From positions 310,001 to 374,000 of the forward strand of contig JACKJB010000002.1 of NCBI GenBank assembly GCA_020638155.1: a stretch of DNA of 64,000 nt. Direction: 5' to 3'. Shown here in pieces: positions 25,412-33,447 of the stretch; positions within the stretch are counted from its first letter, which is position 1; each line of letters begins with the position of its first letter. Under the pieces are notes generated by a model, which saw only the letters and a list, made by a program, of their open reading frames with translations, had not been told where the DNA came from and made no database searches. The translations under genes and the position numbers were made by a program. The DNA comes from Rhodospirillales bacterium. Lineage in GTDB: Bacteria > Pseudomonadota > Alphaproteobacteria > Micavibrionales > Micavibrionaceae.

Positions 25412-27235
25412 TTACTTCGCCCACCACGTATCCATGACGCCCAGTGAATACGGCGCTTGTGTTTCCGGTTGGCCGAATTTGTCCCAGTAGGCGATGCGCC
25501 AGGCGGCGAGGTGCCAGTTGGGGACGACGACCCATTTGTCCAGTAAGACACGGTCCAGCGCGCGGCAGCGCAGGACCAGTTCTTCGCGGGTCGGGGCGCT
25601 GACGATCATGTCGATGAGCGCATCGACGACCGGGTCTTTGATGCCGATGAAGTTGCGCGAGCCGGGCGCGTCGGCGCGGTCTGAGCCCCAGAATTCACGT
25701 TGTTCGTTGCCCGGCGAGGTGGATTGCCCCCAACTGGCGACGATGACATCGTAATCAAAGCCCATGATGAGGTTGATATATTGTGAGGCATCGACGATGC
25801 GGATATTGGCCTTGATGCCGAGGCGCTCGAGATTTTGTTTCCAGGGCTGGAACCAGCGCTCAAACGCGGCGTTGGTGTTGGCGACCAGGACTTCGAACTC
25901 GATTTTTTCGCCGCTGTCCTTGTGGGTGCGGACGCCGTCTTTCATGACGTAGCCTGCCTTATCCAGCAGTTTCATCGCCGTGCGCAAATTGTCCCGGTTT
26001 TTGCCGGAGCCGTCAGTGGACGGCAGTTTGAATTCTTCGGTGAAGACGCTGTCCGGCACTTGTCCGCGGAACTGCTCTAAAATTTCAAGCTCGCGGCCTT
26101 CGGGCAGGCCGGTCGCGGCCATTTCCGAATTTTCAAAATAGCTGCCGGTGCGCTCATACGCGCCGTAGGCAAACTGCTTGTTCGCCCATTCGAAATCGAA
26201 GGCGTAGTTGATGGCTTTGCGGACGTTCAGGTCTTTGAATGTATCGCGGCGCATATTGAAGGCGAAAGCCTGCATCCCTTGCGGCAGGCCGTTATGGATG
26301 ATTTTTTTGGCGATACGGCCGTCTTTGACCGGCGGGGCGTCATAGGCGGTGGCCCAGAGCTTGGCGGTGTATTCCTGCCGGAAATCATATTCATCGGCGA
26401 AGAGCGCTTCGAGCGAGATATTCTGGTCGCGGTAATAATCGTAAGTGATGCGGTCGAAATTATAGCGGCCTTTGAACACAGGCAAATCTTTGCCCCACCA
26501 GTCCTTGTTCCGGATAAATTCGATCGAGCGGCCGGGGACGATTTTCCCGACCTGATACGGGCCGCTGCCAACGGGCGGCTCGAGCGTTGTCGCTTCGAAG
26601 TCTTTATCCTGCCAGTAATGTTGCGGCAGGATCGGCATTTCCCCGATAATCAGCGGCAGTTCGCGGTTATTCGCCATGTCGAAGGTGAATTTGACGGTGT
26701 GTTCGTCCAGCGCTTCGACGTTTTGAACGTTGGCGTAATAGGCTTTGTAAAAAGGCCGGGCCTTGGTGGTCAGGGTTTCAAAGGTCCAGACGACATCCTG
26801 CGCGGTGACGGGTTTGCCGTCGTTCCATTTGGCCTGCGGGCGCAGCCTGAAGGTCACCCAGCTCCGGTCCGGCGGGGTTTCAACGCTTTCGGCCAGCGCG
26901 CCATACATTGAAAACGGTTCGTCTTGCGACTTTTCCATCAGTGAATCATATAAAAGCCCCAGCCCGTCGGCGGCAACGCCCTTGGTTGAAAAGCCGTTGA
27001 GCGTATCGAAAGTCTCATTGCCCCACATCCGCAGCGTCCCGCCTTTGGGCGCGTCCGGGTTCGCATAGTCAAAATGCGTAAAGTCCGGGCCGTATTTTGG
27101 GTCGCCGTGCATGGCGATTCCGTGGGTGATGCTTGGCGGCGGCATCATCGCGTCTGCAGCTTCGGCTGCCTCTTCGGCGCTGGCAGAGACACTAAACAAG
27201 GGGAGCAGGAGCAGGGTCAGGATAAGCTTCATCAT
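25412..27235 (-). CDS. yejA: Peptide-binding lipophilic/periplasmic protein of the Yej importer
   Basis: The 607-aa solute-binding protein (SBP_bac_5) has a signal peptide (LILTLLLLPLFSVSASAE, cleaved near residue 20). Characteristic stretches are GIAMHGDPKYG ... FDYANPDAPKGGTLRMW, SWVTFRLRPQAKWNDGKPVT and PILPQHYWQDKDFEAT. It delivers oligopeptides or peptide-nucleotide antibiotics to YejB/YejE. It is the most upstream of the four yej genes, but the exonuclease, kdsB and other genes separate it from the permeases. Confidence 0.9.
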   Translation of the reverse strand: MMKLILTLLLLPLFSVSASAEEAAEAADAMMPPPSITHGIAMHGDPKYGPDFTHFDYANPDAPKGGTLRMWGNETFDTLNGFSTKGVAADGLGLLYDSLMEKSQDEPFSMYGALAESVETPPDRSWVTFRLRPQAKWNDGKPVTAQDVVWTFETLTTKARPFYKAYYANVQNVEALDEHTVKFTFDMANNRELPLIIGEMPILPQHYWQDKDFEATTLEPPVGSGPYQVGKIVPGRSIEFIRNKDWWGKDLPVFKGRYNFDRITYDYYRDQNISLEALFADEYDFRQEYTAKLWATAYDAPPVKDGRIAKKIIHNGLPQGMQAFAFNMRRDTFKDLNVRKAINYAFDFEWANKQFAYGAYERTGSYFENSEMAATGLPEGRELEILEQFRGQVPDSVFTEEFKLPSTDGSGKNRDNLRTAMKLLDKAGYVMKDGVRTHKDSGEKIEFEVLVANTNAAFERWFQPWKQNLERLGIKANIRIVDASQYINLIMGFDYDVIVASWGQSTSPGNEQREFWGSDRADAPGSRNFIGIKDPVVDALIDMIVSAPTREELVLRCRALDRVLLDKWVVVPNWHLAAWRIAYWDKFGQPETQAPYSLGVMDTWWAK

Positions 27236-27310
27236 AGAAAAACCGTCTGTTTCAAATTTTAACCGGCTCTATTTTAAGCATATTTGCAGGGAGGAGTCAT
27301 CCTCGCGGTG

Positions 27311-28189
27311 CTACCAGCGAAATCCGTTCAGGATCATGTCCGGTTTATGGGGCTGGGCATCGATCATGGATTTCAGCTTTTTCGGATCGATCTCATCGGG
27401 GTTGATGTCGTGCAGGATTTCTTCGCGGTGGATCCCGGCCAGGTTAAAGATGCCAGTGATGCCAAAGCCGTTCGCCCCCTGGATATCGGTGTGCAGGGAA
27501 TCACCGACCGCGGCCAGCCTTGATTTATCCGGCTTGCCGAGCAATTCCCATGCGGTGTCGTAAATCGGTTTGTGAGGCTTGCCGTGATAAATGACCGTAC
27601 CGCCCATCTCTTCGTAGAGTCTGGCGTAAGTGCCGGGGCACTCATTCACATCATCGCCGACATTGACGATCAGGTCCGGGTTGCCGCAGATCATCGGCAA
27701 GTTTTTCGCGATGGCTTTTTCGTAGAGCGGGATTAAGGCCTGTTTTTCTTCATCGCTCAGGGCGTAGAGATCGTTGACGATGAAATCCGCATCCTCCGGC
27801 CCGTCGACGAGGTCCAGTTCGATACCGTCCAGCAGGCAGGTTTCGGTGCGGTTCCCGGCGTACCAGCATTTCTGGCCGGATCTGGTTTTGATATCATCAT
27901 GCGCGGAATCCCCGGCGGTAATGATTTTATCGTAAAGGTCGCGGGATATCCCCATCTCGGCCAGGCGCTGCGCTATGACGGAGCTACTGTCCGGCGTATT
28001 GGAGACAAGGCAGATTTTCTTGCCCTGGCTTTTCAGGTTTTGCAGGCAGGCGATCGTACCGGGAAACGGTTTGATCCCGTTATGCAGAACCCCCCAGATA
28101 TCGAGGATAAAGTGATCGTATTTGGCGGCGATATCCCCCAGGCCCTGTAGCAGGGGAGGCGGCGCTGCGCTGTCGTTCTGTATGCTCAT
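27311..28189 (-). CDS. HAD-superfamily class IIA-like hydrolase (TIGR01459 type)
   Basis: With the ATG at 28189 the protein has 292 aa, matching family starts; the open frame extends to 28225. Motif I is FILDIWGVLHNG (second Asp replaced by Trp, as in this alphaproteobacterial family), followed by VSNTPDSS, then the C-terminal GKPHKPIYDTAWELL with the Lys, and AVGDSLHTDIQGAN with the acidic metal ligands. Probably a sugar-phosphate phosphatase; the substrate is not known. Confidence 0.87.
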   Translation of the reverse strand: MSIQNDSAAPPPLLQGLGDIAAKYDHFILDIWGVLHNGIKPFPGTIACLQNLKSQGKKICLVSNTPDSSSVIAQRLAEMGISRDLYDKIITAGDSAHDDIKTRSGQKCWYAGNRTETCLLDGIELDLVDGPEDADFIVNDLYALSDEEKQALIPLYEKAIAKNLPMICGNPDLIVNVGDDVNECPGTYARLYEEMGGTVIYHGKPHKPIYDTAWELLGKPDKSRLAAVGDSLHTDIQGANGFGITGIFNLAGIHREEILHDINPDEIDPKKLKSMIDAQPHKPDMILNGFRW

Positions 28190-28251
28190 GATGGGAACGG
28201 TACAATAATTAATGATGCGGCGCAAAATAAAAGAGGCAGAAAAAAAGCCGC

Positions 28252-28437
28252 TTATGCGGCTTTCTTGGCATCAGAATCGCCACTACCGCGGCGGGCGACG
28301 TGTTCGTGTTCACAGCAATATGCTGAACCGCTGCTGCGCTTGGCACCGCAAAAATGGAATTTTTCCTTATTGCGCGGGTCGCCATGCGGCCAGCGGCACA
28401 TATCACTTTTTAGATCTTCCATGCGCGTCAAAGCCAT
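28252..28437 (-). CDS. Small GcrA C-terminal-domain-like protein, 61 aa
   Basis: Residues 13-47 (MCRWPHGDPRNKEKFHFCG, then YCCEHEHVA) match the Cys/His-bearing C-terminal signature of the GcrA cell-cycle regulator (CRWPIGDP ... FHFCG ... YCxEH). The N-terminal helix-turn-helix of full-length GcrA (about 170 aa) is absent. In Caulobacter, the C-terminal part of GcrA contacts sigma-70. A Shine-Dalgarno (AAGGGAG) precedes the ATG at 28437. It could modulate sigma-70 or act as a partner of a full GcrA elsewhere; that is inference. Confidence 0.75.
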   Translation of the reverse strand: MALTRMEDLKSDMCRWPHGDPRNKEKFHFCGAKRSSGSAYCCEHEHVARRGSGDSDAKKAA

Positions 28438-28507
28438 GTCGGTAATCTCCCTTCTTTGGTTGTGGAGTTACTATACATAATGAATTTAAAATATGCAAAA
28501 TAAAACT

Positions 28508-28534
28508 GCCCCTCTTCCTGATGGGAAGAGGGGC
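28508..28534 (-). terminator. Rho-independent terminator of acs
   Basis: GCCCCTCTTCC (28508-28518) pairs with GGAAGAGGGGC (28524-28534), an 11-bp stem with a 5-base loop. On the minus strand it is followed by AGTTTTATTTT. It sits 18 bases after the acetyl-CoA synthetase stop codon. Confidence 0.85.
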
Positions 28535-28551
28535 TTGTAAAAGGAGAAAGA

Positions 28552-30534
28552 TTAAGCGCGGTTTTTAATCAGGCTTTCAACCACCGCCGGATCGGCCAGT
28601 GTGCTGGTGTCGCCGATGCCGTCTTCTTCGTGGGCGGCAATTTTGCGCAGGATACGGCGCATAATCTTGCCGGAACGGGTTTTTGGCAGGCCGGGGGCCC
28701 ACTGGATGGCGTCCGGCGTGGCAATCGGGCCGATGATTTTACGCACTGTCTGCACGATTTCGGCGCGGATCTCATCACTCGGCTCCGTGCCGTCCATCAA
28801 GGTGATATAGGCGTAAATGCCCTGGCCTTTGATATCGTGCGGGAACCCGACAACCGCGCTTTCGGCGACGGCGTCATGTTCGTTGATCGCGCTTTCGATT
28901 TCGGCCGTGCCGAGGCGGTGACCGGAGACATTGATGACGTCGTCAACGCGCCCGGTGATCCAGTAATAGCCGTCTTCATCGCGGCGGCAGCCGTCCCCGG
29001 TGAAATACATGCCGGGGAAGTGCGTGAAATAGGTCATGGCAAAACGGTCATGATCCTTATAGACCGTGCGCATTTGTCCCGGCCAGCTATCGAGCAGGAC
29101 CAGCGATCCTTCACAGGCACCGTCGAGGATTTTACCGTCATTATCGACGATGGCGGGACGGACTCCGAAGAACGGCTTGGTCGCGCTGCCCGGCTTGGTG
29201 GGGATCGCACCGGGGATCGGGGTAATCAGGTGTCCGCCGGTTTCCGTCTGCCACCATGTATCGACGACAGGACAGCGGCCTTCGCCGACGATATTGTGAT
29301 ACCACAGCCATGCTTCGTGGTTGATCGGTTCGCCGACCGTGCCGAGGACGCGCAGGCTGCTGCGGTCGGTGGCTTTAACCGGGGCATCGCCTTCGCGCAG
29401 CAGGGCGCGGATCGCGGTCGGGGCGGTGTAGAAGATATTCACCTTGTGCTTATCGACGACCTGCCAGAAACGCGAATAATCCGGGTAATTCGGCACCCCT
29501 TCGAACATCAGGGTAATCGCGCCGTTCGCCAGCGGGCCGTAGACAATATAAGAGTGCCCGGTGACCCAGCCGACATCGGCCGTGCACCAGAAAACTTCGC
29601 CGTCTTTATAATCAAAAGTGATCTCATGGGTCAGCGCTGTGTAAACCATATAGCCGCCTGTGGTGTGCAGGACGCCTTTGGGTTTGCCGGTCGAGCCGGA
29701 AGTGTAGAGGATAAAGAGCGGGTCTTCGGCACCCATTTCCTCGCACGGGCAGTCATCGCTTTGGTCATCGACCAGTTCGTGCCACCAGACATCGCGGCCT
29801 TCCGTCCAGCCGGTGTTGCCGCCTGTCTGCTCGTCGGTGTGTTCCAGGACAAGAACGGTATGGACGTCCGGGCAGCTTTTGAGCGCTTCATCGACATTGT
29901 TTTTCAGCGGGATTTTCTTGCCGCCGCGGACGCCTTCATTGGCGGTAATCACGACTTCGGACTCGCAGTCCAGGATGCGGTCGCGCAAAGAGTCCGGCGA
30001 AAATCCGCCGAACACGACCGAATGCACCGCGCCGATCCGGGCGCAGGCGAGCATGGCATAAGCGGCTTCGAGCACCATCGGCATATAGATGGTCACGCGG
30101 TCGCCTTTTTTCACGCCGCGGGCTTTGAGAGCGTTGGCGAGGCGGCAGATTTCCCCATGGAGTTCGGCATAGGTGATTTTTTTATCAATGCCCGGATCAT
30201 CGCTTTCCCAGATAATCGCGGTCTGGTTTGCCCGCGCCGGCAGGTGACGATCGACGCAGTTGTAACAGGCATTCAGGACGCCGTCTTCGTACCATTTGAT
30301 CGACAGTTCATCGGCTTTGTAATTGACGTTTTTTATGATGGCCGGCTTTTTGATCCAGTCGATCCGTTCCGCCATGTCAGCCCAGAAAGCTTCCGGATTT
30401 TCAACGGAATATTTATACATTTCATCATATCTTGAAGCATCGATATGTGCATTTTTGACGAAATCTGCGGACGGTTCAAAAATTTCCATGTTTGGTTCCA
30501 TTCGGTCGTTGGGTTTGTGTGCAGCCTGACTCAT
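28552..30534 (-). CDS. acsA: Acetyl-CoA synthetase
   Basis: This 660-aa AMP-forming ligase activates acetate to acetyl-CoA in the cytosol. Seen: the N-terminal AMP-binding start (YDEMYKYSVENPEAFW), the P-loop LFILYTSGSTGKPKGVLHTT, the WWQTETGG motif, YFTGDGCRRDEDGYYWITGR, and the acetylation-site lysine Lys623 in PKTRSGKIMRR. All of these are standard for Acs, and the length is typical. It stands as a single gene with its own terminator. Confidence 0.97.
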   Translation of the reverse strand: MSQAAHKPNDRMEPNMEIFEPSADFVKNAHIDASRYDEMYKYSVENPEAFWADMAERIDWIKKPAIIKNVNYKADELSIKWYEDGVLNACYNCVDRHLPARANQTAIIWESDDPGIDKKITYAELHGEICRLANALKARGVKKGDRVTIYMPMVLEAAYAMLACARIGAVHSVVFGGFSPDSLRDRILDCESEVVITANEGVRGGKKIPLKNNVDEALKSCPDVHTVLVLEHTDEQTGGNTGWTEGRDVWWHELVDDQSDDCPCEEMGAEDPLFILYTSGSTGKPKGVLHTTGGYMVYTALTHEITFDYKDGEVFWCTADVGWVTGHSYIVYGPLANGAITLMFEGVPNYPDYSRFWQVVDKHKVNIFYTAPTAIRALLREGDAPVKATDRSSLRVLGTVGEPINHEAWLWYHNIVGEGRCPVVDTWWQTETGGHLITPIPGAIPTKPGSATKPFFGVRPAIVDNDGKILDGACEGSLVLLDSWPGQMRTVYKDHDRFAMTYFTHFPGMYFTGDGCRRDEDGYYWITGRVDDVINVSGHRLGTAEIESAINEHDAVAESAVVGFPHDIKGQGIYAYITLMDGTEPSDEIRAEIVQTVRKIIGPIATPDAIQWAPGLPKTRSGKIMRRILRKIAAHEEDGIGDTSTLADPAVVESLIKNRA

Positions 30535-30644
30535 CGTGAAATTCTCCCTTATGTTTTTTATAAATTATTGATGAGAAATAGGCGTTATTTTTACCACGGT
30601 GGCAGGACGGAGTCGATAGAGTCTGAGTGGTTACGCGGATATGA

Positions 30645-30670
30645 AAAAGCCGGGTTTGGCCCCGGCTTTT
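30645..30670. terminator. Bidirectional rho-independent terminator
   Basis: AAAAGCCGGG (about 30645-30654) and CCCGGCTTTT (30661-30670) form a stem with flanking A and T runs. It ends the lipoprotein gene on the minus strand, 20 bases after its stop. Confidence 0.75.
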
Positions 30671-30692
30671 AAATTCTTTAGCGCAGCTGTTG

Positions 30693-31172
30693 TTAAGGCT
30701 GGATCTTCCAGTTGCCGTCCGGCTGGCGGCAGGCAGTGCCGTAGGCTTTTTGCTGCTGTCCTGCGATCGTAACGGTTTGCTGGAATTCGCGGCAATATTG
30801 GCCGGTTGGCTGTGTGTAGGTGCGGGTCGGGGTGATGGTGCCCTGCACACCTGTATCCGGGTTGCGCCAGGTGACCGGGCGGCTGGTGACACCGGTTTCC
30901 AGGACCTGGTTGGTGCGCTGTGCCATATAGGCGGCATCGGCGCGGTCCAGCGAGGCACCAACGCTATTGCCGACCCATGCGCCGAGCAGGGTGCCTGCGA
31001 TGGTGCCGGCTGTCTGGCCGTTGCCTTTGCCGATTTTGGAACCGAGGACACCGCCGCCGATTGCGCCCACTAGTGTGCCGATATCCTGTTTGGTCGGGCC
31101 GGACTGGCAGCCTGCCAGCGTGACGGCCAGAAATGCAGCGGCAAGGCCTTTGGATGCTTTTTTCATGTTCAT
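30693..31172 (-). CDS. Glycine-zipper outer-membrane lipoprotein (17-kDa surface antigen type)
   Basis: The 159-aa protein has a signal peptide with lipobox LAGC, the lipidated Cys being residue 22. A glycine-zipper 2TM segment follows (GTLVGAIGGGVLGSKIG, GTIAGTLLGAWVGNS), then a soluble domain (VTWRNPDTGVQGTITPTRTY, CREFQQTVTIAGQQQKAYG, CRQPDGNW). This is the layout of the Rickettsia 17-kDa antigen family. It is probably anchored in the outer membrane. The exact function is not known. Confidence 0.88.
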   Translation of the reverse strand: MNMKKASKGLAAAFLAVTLAGCQSGPTKQDIGTLVGAIGGGVLGSKIGKGNGQTAGTIAGTLLGAWVGNSVGASLDRADAAYMAQRTNQVLETGVTSRPVTWRNPDTGVQGTITPTRTYTQPTGQYCREFQQTVTIAGQQQKAYGTACRQPDGNWKIQP

Positions 31173-31291
31173 AACAAATCCCTTTTCGTGATGTTTTTAT
31201 TTAAACAATATGGTGAATCATACCCGCGCGCATTTGACCGTAATCGGCAAGGGAATACAAGAGGCGATTTATTGTGCGGTGCAAAGTTCGT

Positions 31292-31699
31292 TTAAAGCCC
31301 GGACATTTTTGAAATGATTTTCCATTCCTGATCGCTGACCGGGCAGACGGACAGACGGGATTGCCGGACCAGCGCCATGTCCTGCAAGTCTTTATGCGCC
31401 TTGATAGCGGCAAGAGTGACGGGGGTGGGGACGGGTTTGAGCGCTTTCACATCGACCATGCCGAAACGGCCTGATTTGTCTGTGTGATCGGGGTAGTGTT
31501 CTTTGGCCACTTCGACGATGCCGACGATCTGCTTTTCATTGACCGAATGATAGAAAAAGGCCTGATCGCCTTTTTTCATGGCTTTCATATTGTTGTTGGC
31601 CTGGTAGTTGCGCACGCCGTCCCAGTGTTCGGTGCCTTTTTTGACCTGATCGTCCCATGACCAGGTGCCGGGTTCGGATTTGATAAGCCAGTATGCCAT
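31292..31699 (-). CDS. EVE domain-containing protein
   Basis: With the ATG at 31699 the protein has 135 aa and begins MAYWLIKSEPGTWSWDD, the standard EVE start; the open frame to 32077 upstream is antisense to the next gene and not family-like. WDGVRNYQANNNMKAMKKGD and VGIVEVAKEHYPDHTD are typical PUA-like EVE motifs. EVE/PUA-like domains bind modified nucleobases in DNA or RNA. A DNA-modification reader or an RNA-related role are both possible. Confidence 0.92.
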   Translation of the reverse strand: MAYWLIKSEPGTWSWDDQVKKGTEHWDGVRNYQANNNMKAMKKGDQAFFYHSVNEKQIVGIVEVAKEHYPDHTDKSGRFGMVDVKALKPVPTPVTLAAIKAHKDLQDMALVRQSRLSVCPVSDQEWKIISKMSGL

Positions 31700-31798
31700 A
31701 GACAGCAGGATAACCGCAGTTTTGCAGGATGACAATATGACGTGAAAAAATTTGCATCCACATTTGTCATATGATAACAATCCGCAAGGGATGAAATA

Positions 31799-32839
31799 AT
31801 GAGTGCAATTACCAAAGAACAGTTTTTTAATCATGTCAAAGACCCTGCCTTCAGTTTGAGCCAGGAATTTTTGTCGTCCTGCCGCCAAATTTTGGATGCG
31901 CGCGATGATCGTGAGAATTCGGCTTTGATCTGGGCGGCGATCAATAATGATACCTACAAGATGATCCAGTTGTCTGTGGCGGGGGCCGACATGTTCGCGG
32001 CGAACACGGATGGCGATACAGCGATGATGTGGGCGGCGTTTCACGGCAATATTCCGGCGATGCGGGTGATGGTGCAAAAAGGGGCCGAGATGGATGTCCG
32101 CAGTCAGTACGGCGATACGCCGCTGATCTGGGCGGCGATTAACGGACAGGCGGATGCGGTGGGCTTTGTGCTGGAACAGGTTTCGGATCTGCTCGATAAG
32201 CCAACCGGTTTTGGTGTGACGGCATTAATGACGGCGGCGGGTGAAGGGCATGAGGATACGGTGTCGCTGCTGATCGATTGGGGTGCTGATCTTTATAAGA
32301 TTGATGCGAACGGGTTGAATGCGCTGATGTGGGCGCGGCGGGCCGGACAGGACAAAACGGCAAAGCTGATTGAAACCGCGATGGCGCAAAATCTGCGCGG
32401 GATTGTCGATCCGCCGCTGCCGCAAAGCCGCTTTGCTTCGGCTTGGGAAGACGACGTACAAGACCATGTACAGGGACCGCGCGAGAAAATTGTCCGCAAC
32501 AGCCCTGTACCCGTATTGATCGATTTTTATGCCGATTATTGTCCGCCCTGCCGTGCTTTATCCCCGGTGCTGGATCAATTGCAGCAGGATTACGGGAGCC
32601 GGATCAAGGTGATGAAAGTCGATACCACCAATATCCGCGATCATTCGGCGGCGGATGCGCGGTTTTTTAAAACCATGATGGATGATTTAGCGGTGCGGGC
32701 GATCCCGACACTGGCGCTGTTCCGTGAAGGCGCGTGTGTGGCGGTGAAGCGGGACGGGGGGACGCTGGATACGTTAAAGTGCTGGATTGATGCGCATGTC
32801 GAGGTATCCCCGGTACCGCGGGCCCCCCATCCCGGGTAA
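31799..32839 (+). CDS. Ankyrin-repeat/thioredoxin fusion protein
   Basis: The 346-aa protein has five or so ankyrin repeats at residues 37-195 (NSALIWAAINNDTYKMIQL, GDTAMMWAAFHGNIPAMRV, GDTPLIWAAINGQADAVGF, VTALMTAAGEGHEDTVSLL, GLNALMWARRAGQDKTAKL). A thioredoxin domain follows, with active site CPPC at 248-251 (LIDFYADYCPPCRALSP) and the cis-Pro stretch RAIPTLALF. No signal peptide is present, so it is probably cytosolic. The ankyrin part may choose the protein that is reduced or oxidised. Confidence 0.88.
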   Translation: MSAITKEQFFNHVKDPAFSLSQEFLSSCRQILDARDDRENSALIWAAINNDTYKMIQLSVAGADMFAANTDGDTAMMWAAFHGNIPAMRVMVQKGAEMDVRSQYGDTPLIWAAINGQADAVGFVLEQVSDLLDKPTGFGVTALMTAAGEGHEDTVSLLIDWGADLYKIDANGLNALMWARRAGQDKTAKLIETAMAQNLRGIVDPPLPQSRFASAWEDDVQDHVQGPREKIVRNSPVPVLIDFYADYCPPCRALSPVLDQLQQDYGSRIKVMKVDTTNIRDHSAADARFFKTMMDDLAVRAIPTLALFREGACVAVKRDGGTLDTLKCWIDAHVEVSPVPRAPHPG

Positions 32840-32876
32840 TTGTCCGTTTCCTCCTTTTTTATTCTCGGTTAGACTG

Positions 32877-32904
32877 TTCCAAGGATTTGTCTGTTCCGGA
32901 CGTC
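32877..32904 (+). promoter_or_regulatory. Candidate ECF-sigma promoter motif (sigma gene copy)
   Basis: TTCCAAGGAT (32877-32886), then 13 bases, then ACGTC (32900-32904). The same motif with the same spacing precedes the paralogue gene at 34361. The second element ends six bases before the sigma ATG, which would give a near leaderless transcript; indeed no Shine-Dalgarno is seen before this ATG. Confidence 0.5.
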
Positions 32905-32910
32905 AACATC

Positions 32911-33447
32911 ATGAGTAATGAAGAAGATCAGCAACTGATAGAGCGCGCCCTGGCCGGTGACCGGGACGCGTTTAATGTGCTGATCGGCAAATATTATGAC
33001 ATGATGTACCGGCTGGCCTTTAAATGGTGCGGTAACCGGGCCGATGCCGAGGATATCGCGCATAATGCTTTTTTGAAGGTGGCGGATCATTTGCCCGGTT
33101 TCAAACATGATTCATCGTTTAAAACGTGGCTGTACCGGATTGTCATTAATGTGGCCAATGATGCGCACCGGAAGAAAAAAGTCCGCCGCGCGGTTAGCGG
33201 CGGTCTGGAAGAACTGGAAAGCCCGGCAAGAACCGATCACGCGCTGCAGGCGCAGGAAATTGCCGCTATGGTCGGGCGGCTGCCACAAGGGGAGCGGGAA
33301 GCAATCATGCTGGTTTCCGGGCAGGGGTTGTCCCATGCGGAGGCGGCGGAGATTTTAGGCTGTAAGGAAAGTACGATCTCCTGGCGGATTCATGAGGCCA
33401 GGAAAAAACTTGGCGCGATGCTGGGTAAGGATGATGCCAATGGATGA
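32911..33447 (+). CDS. RNA polymerase ECF sigma factor
   Basis: With the ATG at 32911 the protein has 178 aa. Region 2 is at residues about 20-85 (FNVLIGKYYDMMYRLAFKW, ADAEDIAHNAFLKV, SSFKTWLYRIVINVANDA) and region 4 at about 115-170 (RLPQGEREAIMLVSGQGLSHAEAAEILGC, then STISWRIHEARKKL). It directs RNA polymerase to specific promoters, often for envelope stress or surface functions. Its end overlaps the next gene by eight bases, as is usual for a sigma/anti-sigma pair. Confidence 0.92.
   Translation: MSNEEDQQLIERALAGDRDAFNVLIGKYYDMMYRLAFKWCGNRADAEDIAHNAFLKVADHLPGFKHDSSFKTWLYRIVINVANDAHRKKKVRRAVSGGLEELESPARTDHALQAQEIAAMVGRLPQGEREAIMLVSGQGLSHAEAAEILGCKESTISWRIHEARKKLGAMLGKDDANG

Noticed and set aside
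28630..30435. A 601-codon open frame antisense to acetyl-CoA synthetase
   Set aside because: It mirrors a GC-biased real gene on the other strand, has no family resemblance and no ribosome site. The acs frame is certain.
31700..32077. N-terminal extension of the EVE protein
   Set aside because: It is antisense to the ankyrin-thioredoxin gene; the family start MAYWLIKSEPG is at 31699.
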